In this document: positions 1 to 7,056 of the stretch, piece after piece
Position numbering within the stretch: the stretch's first letter is position 1
Layout of the letters: the number at the start of each line of letters is the position of its first letter
Source of the DNA: Thermoplasmata archaeon
GTDB lineage: Archaea > Thermoplasmatota > Thermoplasmata > Halarchaeoplasmatales > Halarchaeoplasmataceae
Assembly (NCBI GenBank): GCA_003552585.1
Contig: PUNK01000016.1
Coordinates: 1-41,686 of the forward strand
Reading direction: 5' to 3'
Length of the DNA: 41,686 nucleotides
The notes under the pieces: generated by a model
What the model saw: only the letters and a program-made list of their open reading frames with translations
Told to the model about the DNA's origin: nothing
Database searches by the model: none
Position numbers and translations under genes: made by a program

Positions 1-1
1 A

Positions 2-598
2 TCACAACCAGACCTTTCTTTCTTCATATTTAACTCCTGTTTTATCGCAGGCTTCTATCACTTTTTTTGCCCCCTCTTTTTCGATCAATATTGCACCTTT
101 ACCGAGTTTCTCTCCGGGATATTCATCTATGATCCCTTGATAATTTTTACCTTTACCGTATAATATATAGTGGAACCTCACTTTTTCTTTGTTCTCCAGA
201 TCTCTTAGATCGTAAGTGATTATGGAAAAGCTATGTTCTCTAAAAACATTTTGAGCATCGAAACCTAAAGGATATTTCAGGAACAGTATTTCACCATCGT
301 GAGATGCAGATGAAACCAGTGAATCGTTCTTTCCAGATCTGACCTCATCTATAGTCATATTTACAAATTGAACTATACGATCCACGTCAGAAGAGAATGT
401 AAGATCTGTGAGATCCGCATCATCCAGACTTTCTTCATCCTCAAAAATGTTCAGTATGTCTATATCAGAAGTACCGCCTTCTTCACCTCTTGCAAAAGAA
501 CCGTAAACTAAGGAACATATCAGACCATCGACCTTTTTTAGCTCGTCAACTAGATGTTTCGGTATGTTTCCCCCGCTCTTTAACTTATAAGTCATCAT
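2..598 (-). CDS. MNT-type nucleotidyltransferase domain protein
   Basis: This is a small Pol-beta-superfamily nucleotidyltransferase of the MNT (minimal nucleotidyltransferase) type. The catalytic signature GSFARGEEGGTSDIDI is visible, giving Gly-Ser at 41-42 and Asp at 53 and 55 when counted from the upstream ATG at 622; a third candidate carboxylate lies in VDRIVQF (Asp81). The C-terminal half, with EKVRFHYILYGKG and GEKLGKGAI, resembles a conserved extension in archaeal members. I prefer the ATG pair at 598/595 because residues before it do not look like the domain and an upstream helical ORF would end at 585, giving translational coupling. MNT proteins are usually antitoxins or modifiers that transfer nucleotides to a HEPN or other toxin partner. 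Here the upstream ORF is the obvious partner, which is inference. The coding region is complete, with its stop at bases 2-4. Confidence 0.8.
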   Translation of the reverse strand: MMTYKLKSGGNIPKHLVDELKKVDGLICSLVYGSFARGEEGGTSDIDILNIFEDEESLDDADLTDLTFSSDVDRIVQFVNMTIDEVRSGKNDSLVSSASHDGEILFLKYPLGFDAQNVFREHSFSIITYDLRDLENKEKVRFHYILYGKGKNYQGIIDEYPGEKLGKGAILIEKEGAKKVIEACDKTGVKYEERKVWL

Positions 599-871
599 CA
601 CCACCGCAGTTCCACATCCCATTCATTTTCAAAGTGTTTTTTAACATTTTCATGAGCTCCAAGATCCTGTCCATTTTTTCTCCGTTTCCACCTAAATAAC
701 CAAGGTTGTTGTAAATCGAAAAGGCCTCTTGATAAGCTGAAAATAAAACAGGATGGTTCCTTTTACAATATTTGACTCATCGGCTACAACGCTTCTTAGG
801 TCTTCCTCTTTAGCCAAGTTTACAGCTCTCATCTTTTCACCAAGTAGTTCAAGATGTTTTTCGAATCTCAT
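585..871 (-). pseudogene. Frameshifted small helical protein upstream of the MNT gene
   Basis: An ATG at 871 opens a 59-residue frame (MRFEKHLELLGEKMRAVNL...) that stops at 692-694. A second frame, offset by -1, continues from about 743 as SAYQEAFSIYNNLGYLGGNG...MDRILELMKMLKN and stops at 585-587. That second stop lies inside the start of the MNT gene, a 14-base overlap typical of coupled toxin-antitoxin pairs. Joined across a T-rich run (minus-strand TTTTATTTTC, about 737-747) the two give one helical protein of about 96 residues. The break could be a real mutation, a single-base assembly error in the homopolymer, or a programmed -1 shift; the sequence cannot decide. I do not see a convincing HEPN Rx4-6H motif, so the family is not assigned. 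Confidence 0.5.
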
Positions 872-872
872 A

Positions 873-924
873 CTAACATGTTAGAAAAAACGACCCGACT
901 ATTTAAAGATTTCTAATACATTAG
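873..924 (-). promoter_or_regulatory. Promoter of the MNT module flanked by twin palindromes
   Basis: A TATA-like element CTTTAAATAG (899-908, minus strand) lies about 33 bases upstream of the ATG at 871, so transcription should start near 878. Two perfect palindromes of the form CTAA-N4-TTAG, at 873-884 and 913-924, sit 40 bases apart. One covers the expected start site and the other lies just upstream of the BRE position. This layout suits operators for an autoregulator; the regulator is not identified. Confidence 0.6.
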
Positions 925-959
925 AACGTTGTGTGTTAAGATAGGTTATCACTGAGGCT

Positions 960-1062
960 TCAGATCATGTTGTTAACTATAACCTGTTCAGAGGTAGGGA
1001 AGCCCCGCGGCTCTGCTGTGTGGGAGGATGTCACTTCAGATCTGGGGTTCATAAACCCCTTA
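960..1062 (+). mobile_element. Possible IS605/TnpB-type right-end remnant
   Basis: The 325-base gap 872-1196 holds no gene apart from the promoters at its ends. At 1000-1034 the sequence AAGCCCCGCGGC-TCT-GCTGTGTGGG forms a stem-loop with one bulged T and G-T pairs, followed by AGGATGTCAC. From memory, this arrangement is typical of the right ends (omega-RNA scaffold) of IS200/IS605-family tnpB elements in archaea. A second perfect stem, GGGGTT-CATA-AACCCC, follows at 1044-1059. No tnpB or tnpA coding sequence is present, although the frame through the stem (...GREAPRL...) could be a residual TnpB C-terminus. Assignment rests on recalled motif similarity only. Confidence 0.4.
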
Positions 1063-1164
1063 TTATCCTTACTGATGTTCCTATTCGATAGCCCCCGGCA
1101 ACCAAGATAGTACATTCCATTTTGAAGATGAATTAAAGTGTTTGGGAACTTTAGAATCTTAAAA

Positions 1165-1177
1165 ATTTATAGTATAA
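1165..1177 (+). promoter_or_regulatory. TATA-like promoter for the NAD kinase-like gene
   Basis: The A/T-rich element ATTTATAGTATAA is centred about 27 bases before the ATG at 1197. That spacing predicts a leaderless or nearly leaderless transcript and supports 1197 over the internal ATG at 1221. Confidence 0.5.
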
Positions 1178-1196
1178 CTTTTCCAAAAAACTTATC

Positions 1197-2336
1197 ATGA
1201 CACCTGCATGTGACAAAACCATGAAGATCGGATTCGTCATCAACCCCATAGCAGGTATGGGGGGAAGAGTCGGTTTGAAAGGTACCGACGGGGTCTACGA
1301 AGAGGCATTGGAGAGGGGCGCAGAGCCGGTGGCTAAGGATAGAGCCTCAAGAGCTTTAAGGTCCATGGAAGGAGGACATCTGTGGATAACTGCAGGAGGG
1401 ATCATGGGCGAAGAACTGCTCAAAAAACACTTTCCAGAAGACGATATAGAGGTCTTTCAACCACCCCGAGATATCGGAGAGACCACCGCTGAGCATACGA
1501 GTGATATGGCAAAAGAATTCGTTGAAAGGTCCGTTGATCTCATCGTGTTCTGTGGAGGAGATGGAACCGCCCGGGATATCTACGAGGTCGTGGGCTTGAA
1601 GACCCCCATCCTTGGTATACCCGCTGGCGTTAAGATGCACAGCGGTGTTTTTGGTATAAAGCCGGAGGCAAGTGCAGAATTGTTCAACATGTACATACAC
1701 GGTGAGGCCGAAATAGGTATGGTAGATATAATGGACCTGGACGAAGACAGATACCGGCAGGGTGACTGGAAGATCAAGCTTCATGGAGAGGCCAAGAGCA
1801 TCTATGAGCCACATTACATACAGTTGGGAAAACAGAGTTACCGATCTGCCGGTGAAGAGGATCTAAAGTTCGACCTGGCAAGGTACATGATCGAAGAGAT
1901 GGAGCGGTATCCTGAGCATCTATTCGTTTTAGGTCCAGGTTCTACGACAGCAAAGATACAGGAAAATCTTGGTTTGGACCATACGATACTCGGTGTGGAT
2001 CTGATCAAAGGTAAAGATCTTGTTGAACTGGATGTTGCAGAGAAGGACATCCTCAAGGCCGCTGAAGATGCTGAAGGGATCAAGATAGTGGTATCTGTCA
2101 TCGGTAATCAGGGATTTTTCCTGGGAAGGGGTAACCAGCAGATCAGTCCTGAAGTGATAAAAAGGGCAGGCCTGAAGAACATATATGTCTTGGCCACTCC
2201 CACCAAGTTGAAGAAGCTTGAAAGCTTGCGGGCCGATACAGGGGATAAAAAAATAGACACCGAGATAAGGGATAAAGGATACTTTCGAGTGCTTCAGGGT
2301 TTTAGAGAGTACAGGTTGGTGAAAGTGCAGGCTTAA
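1197..2336 (+). CDS. ATP-NAD kinase-like protein (AcoX/COG3199 type)
   Basis: This 379-residue protein resembles the ATP-NAD kinase-related family that includes AcoX. The N-terminus MKIGFVINPIAGMGGRVGLKG (from residue 9) and FCGGDGTARDI (about 121) match the diacylglycerol/NAD-kinase fold, where GGDGT binds the nucleotide phosphates. LGIPAGVKMHSGVFG follows, as in COG3199 proteins. The C-terminal half contains GPGSTTAKI and GNQGFFLGRGNQQISPEVI, also conserved in that group. The physiological substrate of this subfamily is not settled, so NADP synthesis is only a possibility. The gene is monocistronic or leads a short unit with the small membrane protein 51 bases downstream. The start at 1197 is supported by promoter spacing, with 1221 as an alternative. 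Confidence 0.8.
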   Translation: MTPACDKTMKIGFVINPIAGMGGRVGLKGTDGVYEEALERGAEPVAKDRASRALRSMEGGHLWITAGGIMGEELLKKHFPEDDIEVFQPPRDIGETTAEHTSDMAKEFVERSVDLIVFCGGDGTARDIYEVVGLKTPILGIPAGVKMHSGVFGIKPEASAELFNMYIHGEAEIGMVDIMDLDEDRYRQGDWKIKLHGEAKSIYEPHYIQLGKQSYRSAGEEDLKFDLARYMIEEMERYPEHLFVLGPGSTTAKIQENLGLDHTILGVDLIKGKDLVELDVAEKDILKAAEDAEGIKIVVSVIGNQGFFLGRGNQQISPEVIKRAGLKNIYVLATPTKLKKLESLRADTGDKKIDTEIRDKGYFRVLQGFREYRLVKVQA

Positions 2337-2387
2337 CGCCCGATTTTAACCCAAAGGTTATAGGGAAAGAAATAATTCAAAAGAGTA

Positions 2388-2603
2388 ATGAACATGAAAC
2401 TTATCGGACTTTTGCTAGCACTCATATTGGTGATCGCAGGGATATTCCTTATATCGATCACTGAACCAAGCGGCGAAGCCGGCAGCGAACCAAGCTACGG
2501 CATCGCGGGTGTCAGCGAAGAAACGCATCCCTATTTCTTGCACGGGGTAGGCCTGATAGCTATAGGATGCATAGCCGCACTCGTAGTTTCTATCAAATTT
2601 TAG
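2388..2603 (+). CDS. Small two-TM membrane protein
   Basis: This 71-residue protein has two hydrophobic segments, about residues 4-23 (KLIGLLLALILVIAGIFLIS) and 51-70. They are separated by a polar, Gly/Ser/Glu-rich loop containing the only histidines. I do not recognise the family. The start may be the ATG at 2388 or at 2394; both leave the first membrane segment intact. A TATA-like GGTTATAGGG lies about 28 bases upstream, so it may be transcribed on its own. Base composition and codon use look like those of its neighbours. It lies between a NAD kinase-like gene and the PolB2 cluster, and I infer no link to either. Confidence 0.6.
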   Translation: MNMKLIGLLLALILVIAGIFLISITEPSGEAGSEPSYGIAGVSEETHPYFLHGVGLIAIGCIAALVVSIKF

Positions 2604-2668
2604 AGCCACTTTCGCTCTACCCTCCTCTATTCATCCATTTATAGTGATTCGATGATGTGTATCATCGC

Positions 2669-3115
2669 ATGGATAACAGTTTCTCCCTAGAGCCCGGAAA
2701 GATACGGATTTTTCGCTCCCCGTCCCACCGCCCGGTAAGCACACTCGCTGTTAGGACCCTGGGTCTTCACGAAGGGAGGGCCCTCATCCTGGACGGCAAG
2801 GCGATCTTAAATCCTTACTGGATGGTCAGGGTATGTAAAAAATTAGATCTGGATGAAAAAAATGTGTTGGAACGCATCAAGGGTGCCAGGGCCTTCACCG
2901 CTTATCAGGTGAAAGATATCCTGCTGAACGCCGAAAGATCCATCTTGGATGAAGATTTCATCTTTCTTGGGGCTGTAGGGTTGACCGATCGTTTTCATGA
3001 TAAGGAACTTACACTTGAAGAAGGAAGATGGCTTCTTGCCGATTGTCGTCAGAGATTTAGAGATATGGTGGTGGAGAACCAGCTTTACTCAGCGGTCGCC
3101 GACGAGGTGATCTGA
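2669..3115 (+). CDS. Degenerate RadA/RadB-like protein of the PolB2 cluster
   Basis: This 148-residue protein looks like a shortened RecA/RadA-fold protein. IKGARAFTAYQVKDIL (about residues 71-86) matches the RadA/RadB segment ARAFNTNHQ, and ALILDGKAILNPYWMVRVCKKLDLD fits the preceding strand and helix. No Walker A (GxxxxGKT) is present, so ATP hydrolysis is unlikely. Family knowledge: archaeal PolB2 genes are often found beside an inactivated RecA paralog, and in Sulfolobus the Dpo2 (PolB2) operon responds to DNA damage. A role as a recruiting or scaffolding subunit for the polymerase is inference. An in-frame GTG at 2657 exists. I choose ATG 2669 because ATTTATAGTG (2637-2646) sits about 27 bases upstream, giving a leaderless start. 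The next gene begins two bases after the stop. Confidence 0.7.
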   Translation: MDNSFSLEPGKIRIFRSPSHRPVSTLAVRTLGLHEGRALILDGKAILNPYWMVRVCKKLDLDEKNVLERIKGARAFTAYQVKDILLNAERSILDEDFIFLGAVGLTDRFHDKELTLEEGRWLLADCRQRFRDMVVENQLYSAVADEVI

Positions 3116-3116
3116 G

Positions 3117-3431
3117 ATGGGGAAAAGTGTTCCCACTTATCGTCAGGAATTGAGGAATCTGTTCAGGGAGTGGAAGGATTTTAAAAGAGCATTAAGGGAC
3201 AGGGAAAAGGACGCCTTCGATAGGCTTATGATATCCGCAGAGAAGTATGCCTCTGCCGGCCAGTATCAGGCCAATCCTGACCCCGTGGAGACCATGCTGA
3301 TATCCATATTATTGGAACACCAGATGATGATCGAACGCATACTCAGGAGGCTCGTAGATGAAAGGATGGATATTGGATCTATATCCAGACCACCGCAGGA
3401 AGAAGATGGTTGTTTGGATAAGGACTCCTAA
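3117..3431 (+). CDS. Small conserved helical protein of the PolB2 cluster
   Basis: This 104-residue, highly charged, alpha-helical protein begins MGKSVPTYRQELRNLFREW. The pattern P-[ST]-[YF]-R...EW..F.RAL...(D/E)..AFD.L...A..HA, followed by a hydrophobic DPVETMLISILLEHQMM segment, resembles a family I recall from other archaea including haloarchaea. It has no obvious catalytic residues and its function is unknown. It starts two bases after the RadA-like gene and overlaps the polymerase gene by 74 bases, so all three are almost certainly co-translated. A role as a small accessory subunit of the polymerase is inference. Confidence 0.7.
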   Translation: MGKSVPTYRQELRNLFREWKDFKRALRDREKDAFDRLMISAEKYASAGQYQANPDPVETMLISILLEHQMMIERILRRLVDERMDIGSISRPPQEEDGCLDKDS

Positions 3432-5451
3432 GAGATGCTATCGTATACTTGATGATTTTTCACCTGTTTTTTATCTAAAGGCCTGTCAAAAGACACTTTT
3501 TAAGACAGAAACGATGTATCGAAGGATGGGATTCCAGGTAGAGCTGGAAGAGGATAAGATAGCACCGTGTGGAGAATCTGTTGAAGTACAAAAGATAACA
3601 CCGGACGGGTTGATCGATCCTCGGCGGTACGCCTCCGGTTTAGATTTTTTTGAAGGTTATGAAGGGAGCGAGTTCTACAATGTAGATATACCATTGGACC
3701 AGCGTTACTTGGTATCTCATGATATACGTCCATTCTCACTGGTTGAAAGGGATAAAGGATGGAAAGAGATCGAAGTGGATGGGATAGAATACAGCCTTCC
3801 CCCTCTGAAAACTGCAACTTTGGAAGTCGAATCGAAAGGAGAGGGTTTTCCTTCTTTAGATCGCTCTATAGAAAGTATAGAAGTGAACGAAGTTGAACTG
3901 GACGGAGACGAAGAAGATATCCTCGAAGGACTAGATATCTTGCTCAAAAAAGAGGATCCTGATATTATCTTAACTTCGGATGGTGACTCCTTTTTGATGC
4001 CCTACCTAACCCACCGTGCAGAGACATATGACATGAAACTCGTATTGGGTCGTGCCCCTTCGTATCACATGCCCCGTGAGGGGGAATCGTACACTTCCTA
4101 TGGAAGGGTGCTCTACAAGGCACCTACCCAGTTTCTTAAAGGGCGCATCCATATAGATGTAAAAAATTCGTTCATGTACCGAGAGGCGGGGATGGACGGA
4201 CTGATCGAGGTGTCTCGTCTGTCCAAAATACCTGTCCAGAGATTGTCTCGTTCCAGTCCGGGACGAGCAGTCGATGCTTTAGAAACAGAATTGGCCCTGC
4301 GGGATGGAATGTTGGTGCCGTGGAAAAGGAATTTTAGTGAGCGTTTCAAGACGATGAAGCATCTACTAAGGTCGGATCGAGGTGGACACATTTTCGAACC
4401 CCGGGTGGGCGTACACGGTGAAACTGTCAAACTAGATTTCAGCAGTATGTACCCTTCTATGATAGTGAATTACAATCTATCCCCTGATACCATCGACTGC
4501 AGGTGCGAGGAAGGACATGAGGTACCAAGACTCGGTTACAGGGTGTGTAAAAGGAAGAAAGGCCTGATACCCCGAGCTATAGAGCCACTGATACTAAGAA
4601 GGAGAGCATACAAGCTCATGTCCGATGGTGAAGATGCTTATCATAGAAGAGCCAAGGCTTTAAAATGGCTTCTCGTCACATGTTTTGGATATACAGGATA
4701 TAGGAAAGCTAGATTCAGCAATATAGAGGTGCATGAGAGTATCACCGCCTATGGTAGGGAGACCTTGTTGGATGCTGCTAATATGGCGATGGCTGAAGGA
4801 TTTCAGGTGATACACGGGATCGTTGATTCTCTGTGGCTGCAGGGGGACATCGAGGAGATACCTCGGCTTATAAATAACATAGAGGATAAGGTGAACGTTC
4901 CTCTTGAATTGGAAGGAGTTTATGATTGGGTGGTGTTTTTACCGAATGCCAGGGGAGTGGGAGTCCCCAATCGATATTATGGAAAATTGAACGGCAAGAT
5001 GGAAGCAAAGGGTCTATACCTAAAACGTCATGACACGCCCTCATTTTTCAAAAGTATGCAGAAAGAAATACTCGAACGCCTATGTGAATTCGATGAACCG
5101 CAGGGCTTGATTGATATACAGCCTCAGGTACGTCGATATGTGGAAGATATGAAAACGAGGGTAAAGAGGAAGGGTGTGCCCAAAGAGAAGTTATTCTTCG
5201 AAAAGAGGGTTACCAAGGAGATAGACGATTATGTCCATGACACTTTGACGAAGGCCGCCTTGGTAAGATACAGGGATAAAGGTGTGAGGATCCATCCCGG
5301 TCAAAAAATCAGGTACGTCGTTATCAACAGAGGTTCTAAAAATATTGCAGATAAGGTAGGTATACCTGGCGACGGGATAGAACATTATGACACGGCGTTT
5401 TACGTTGAATACCTTGATAGGGTGGTTGATGAAGTCCTCAGAGTTTTTTAA
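3358..5451 (+). CDS. PolB2-type B-family DNA polymerase with degenerate active sites
   Basis: This 697-residue protein has the B-family layout but altered catalytic motifs. Motif A, DFSSMYPSMIVNYNLSPDT, begins at Asp360 and is intact. Motif B reads KWLLVTCFGYTGY (about 436), where KxxxNSxYG is usual. Motif C reads HGIVDSLW (486-493) in place of YxDTDS, so one of the two aspartates is missing. The exonuclease is also eroded: Exo I reads LEVES (155-159) where FDIE is usual, and Exo II reads SDGDSFLMPYL, without its Asp. This pattern is that of archaeal PolB2, regarded as inactivated but implicated in damage tolerance in Sulfolobus. It is the last gene of the three-gene cluster. Its 3' end overlaps the converging PIN-like gene by 14 bases. 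Confidence 0.88.
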   Translation: MKGWILDLYPDHRRKKMVVWIRTPKRCYRILDDFSPVFYLKACQKTLFKTETMYRRMGFQVELEEDKIAPCGESVEVQKITPDGLIDPRRYASGLDFFEGYEGSEFYNVDIPLDQRYLVSHDIRPFSLVERDKGWKEIEVDGIEYSLPPLKTATLEVESKGEGFPSLDRSIESIEVNEVELDGDEEDILEGLDILLKKEDPDIILTSDGDSFLMPYLTHRAETYDMKLVLGRAPSYHMPREGESYTSYGRVLYKAPTQFLKGRIHIDVKNSFMYREAGMDGLIEVSRLSKIPVQRLSRSSPGRAVDALETELALRDGMLVPWKRNFSERFKTMKHLLRSDRGGHIFEPRVGVHGETVKLDFSSMYPSMIVNYNLSPDTIDCRCEEGHEVPRLGYRVCKRKKGLIPRAIEPLILRRRAYKLMSDGEDAYHRRAKALKWLLVTCFGYTGYRKARFSNIEVHESITAYGRETLLDAANMAMAEGFQVIHGIVDSLWLQGDIEEIPRLINNIEDKVNVPLELEGVYDWVVFLPNARGVGVPNRYYGKLNGKMEAKGLYLKRHDTPSFFKSMQKEILERLCEFDEPQGLIDIQPQVRRYVEDMKTRVKRKGVPKEKLFFEKRVTKEIDDYVHDTLTKAALVRYRDKGVRIHPGQKIRYVVINRGSKNIADKVGIPGDGIEHYDTAFYVEYLDRVVDEVLRVF

Positions 5452-6511
5452 GATTATTTATGATATAGATATCCCTTTTCATACCAGCATATATCTTTGA
5501 ATTGGGATTGATCCATACCTTCGTACTTTCGTCCCTGTAATCCCCATCGGTTTTCCCTCCCCATATGCCAAAAAGTACAGTTTCCAACTCATCTAACCTT
5601 ATCGCACCGAACGTAAGGGCTAGGTCATGCAACAAGTTGAGTATTGTTTTATCTTCAACTGTATGCTCCTTATCTATTGCATGGGGTAACTCCAAAACGA
5701 AATAGGGTATCTCACTATTTTCTGCATGATTCCCCATGTTTCTATCTGCAGATATCAGAGCAACAGCTATATTTCTATCCCATGCGAAATGCTCTAACGA
5801 TTCTACGATCCTTATATCATTTTTCTCTGAATCGGTTTTGGAAACGCTGCCTTTGATCCTAGCGGCATTCAACTTTCCTCGGATATAGTTCAATTCCTGG
5901 GTAGCGAATTTTGCTTTACGTGTCATCAATCTACCTCGATTCCTGAAATTGAATCTTAAGTCCCCTATCTTAGTGTACATACCCAGCATCTTTAGATCAC
6001 TGTCATCGTATTTTTCACGGATATGATGGTCTATTTCACTCTCGACTATCGAACTTAAGAGATAATCAAAGTAAGTGTCGTTCACAGTACCGTGTTGGGT
6101 TTCCACCGGAAACCGTCTCGAAAAGAAGCGAAAGTAGGCTAGGTTTGTATCGATGGTTAAAAATACAGACCTACTTGATAGACCAGGATCTATCTCGCTC
6201 TGATATAGATAACCTATCCATTCTACAAATTTGTCCCAGTTATCGAAATCTATAAGACCTGATGAGATAAGACATCCTTTGTACTCCTGGAACCCGGGTA
6301 TATCTGAAGAATCCCAGTAATTCTCTATTTGACTATCAAAGTTGAAAGTTTCCTTTCCTCTGAGAGAAACCTTATATGACGCTCCATCAAGTTTTATGTC
6401 AAGTATATCTTTTTGAAAGTAAGGCTCTTTTACTGTGATCTCATCTATCCCTTCTTTTCTAGCGGCATTCAGGATCATCATCAGTCTTTCTTTTTTCATA
6501 ACTTCTTCCAA
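5438..6511 (-). CDS. PIN-domain-like nuclease paired with a CARF-like protein
   Basis: The central part of this 357-residue protein fits the PIN nuclease fold. VFLTIDTNLAYF carries Asp121, SSIVESEIDHH carries Glu157/159, and NDIRIVESLEHFAWDRNIAVALISADRNM carries Asp232 and Asp256; these match the acidic quartet of PIN ribonucleases. About 110 residues precede the domain and about 85 follow it, and I recognise neither flank. The likely start is TTG at 6511, because a strong GGAGG at 6521-6525 lies nine bases upstream; ATG 6499 is an alternative. The CARF-like gene ends one base before the TTG, so the two are coupled. An RNase controlled by a nucleotide-sensing partner is inference. No CRISPR array or cas gene is visible in this window. 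Confidence 0.6.
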   Translation of the reverse strand: MEEVMKKERLMMILNAARKEGIDEITVKEPYFQKDILDIKLDGASYKVSLRGKETFNFDSQIENYWDSSDIPGFQEYKGCLISSGLIDFDNWDKFVEWIGYLYQSEIDPGLSSRSVFLTIDTNLAYFRFFSRRFPVETQHGTVNDTYFDYLLSSIVESEIDHHIREKYDDSDLKMLGMYTKIGDLRFNFRNRGRLMTRKAKFATQELNYIRGKLNAARIKGSVSKTDSEKNDIRIVESLEHFAWDRNIAVALISADRNMGNHAENSEIPYFVLELPHAIDKEHTVEDKTILNLLHDLALTFGAIRLDELETVLFGIWGGKTDGDYRDESTKVWINPNSKIYAGMKRDIYIINNLKKL

Positions 6512-6512
6512 A

Positions 6513-6944
6513 TCAACTCTCCTCCTCTCTAATGTCTTTAAAAGTGACCTTTGAGCTATCTATCATGGGATAAGGTTTGTTACTGTCACCGTTCACATCT
6601 AAAGAAAAAACATTCTCAAATTTGTTCGCTCCGATATCTAAAAGCATCTTAACGGCGGACCCTTTGGAAGCTCCTGAAATATCGATTATCCATGACCCCT
6701 TAGGATCATCTATCTCAAGAGAGATATCTTCGATTCTTTGCTTGCTTATATCAGCCTTCACTTCGTAGGAATTTAGTATGAGCCTCAGGTCTTTTTCAAA
6801 ATCATCAAGATCCTCTTCTAAGACCACGATGATGATCTCCTCGATAGATTTACCATATTTGTCTAGGTAAGCCCAAAGACCGTTGATAGACGACCAGTAA
6901 TCGTCATCTGCGAAAGATATGTATTTTACGCCCAAAGTGATCAT
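6513..6944 (-). CDS. CARF-like Rossmann-fold sensor protein
   Basis: This 143-residue protein alternates beta strands and helices in a way that suits a single CARF domain. It has an N-terminal strand with an acidic turn (VKYISFADDD), a central strand IIIVVLEED, and the segment WIIDISGASKGSAVKMLLDIG (85-105) followed by a strand, ENVFSLDV. In CARF proteins this place holds a (N/D)iTGGTK motif that contacts cyclic oligoadenylate; here it reads ISGASKG. CARF domains control effectors such as HEPN, PIN or endonuclease domains in type III CRISPR immunity. The pairing with a PIN-like gene supports the call, but the match is weak and no cyclase or CRISPR gene is present. The ATG lies only 14 bases after the 3' end of tRNA-Thr on the same strand. 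Confidence 0.45.
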   Translation of the reverse strand: MITLGVKYISFADDDYWSSINGLWAYLDKYGKSIEEIIIVVLEEDLDDFEKDLRLILNSYEVKADISKQRIEDISLEIDDPKGSWIIDISGASKGSAVKMLLDIGANKFENVFSLDVNGDSNKPYPMIDSSKVTFKDIREEES

Positions 6945-6958
6945 CGTCCTTTTTAGAG

Positions 6959-7031
6959 AGCCACCGGAGGGATTCGAACCCTCGACCTATGGTTTACGAA
7001 ACCATCGCTCCACCGACTGAGCTACGGTGGC
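6959..7031 (-). tRNA. tRNA-Thr (anticodon CGT)
   Basis: The minus strand folds into a standard cloverleaf. The acceptor stem is GCCACCG/CGGTGGC, the D arm contains AGCTCAGTCGGTGGAGC, the anticodon stem ATGGT/ACCAT encloses loop TTCGTAA, and the T arm is GAGGG-TTCGAAT-CCCTC. The anticodon is CGT, reading ACG (Thr), with U as discriminator. CCA is not encoded and no intron is seen. It lies 25 bases after pgk on the same strand, with no clear promoter of its own, so it may be cut from a pgk read-through transcript. The CARF-like gene begins 14 bases after its 3' end. Confidence 0.97.
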
Positions 7032-7056
7032 AAAATTTTAGTCGCTTCGATAACGC

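Noticed and set aside
1044-1059. GGTTCATAAACCCC as the T arm of a tRNA fragment
   Set aside because: The T loop does not fit GTTCRANYC and no other tRNA arms can be drawn around it.
5438-7031. A type III CRISPR locus
   Set aside because: Only CARF-like and PIN-like genes are present; no cas10, cas7-like gene or repeat array is seen in the window.
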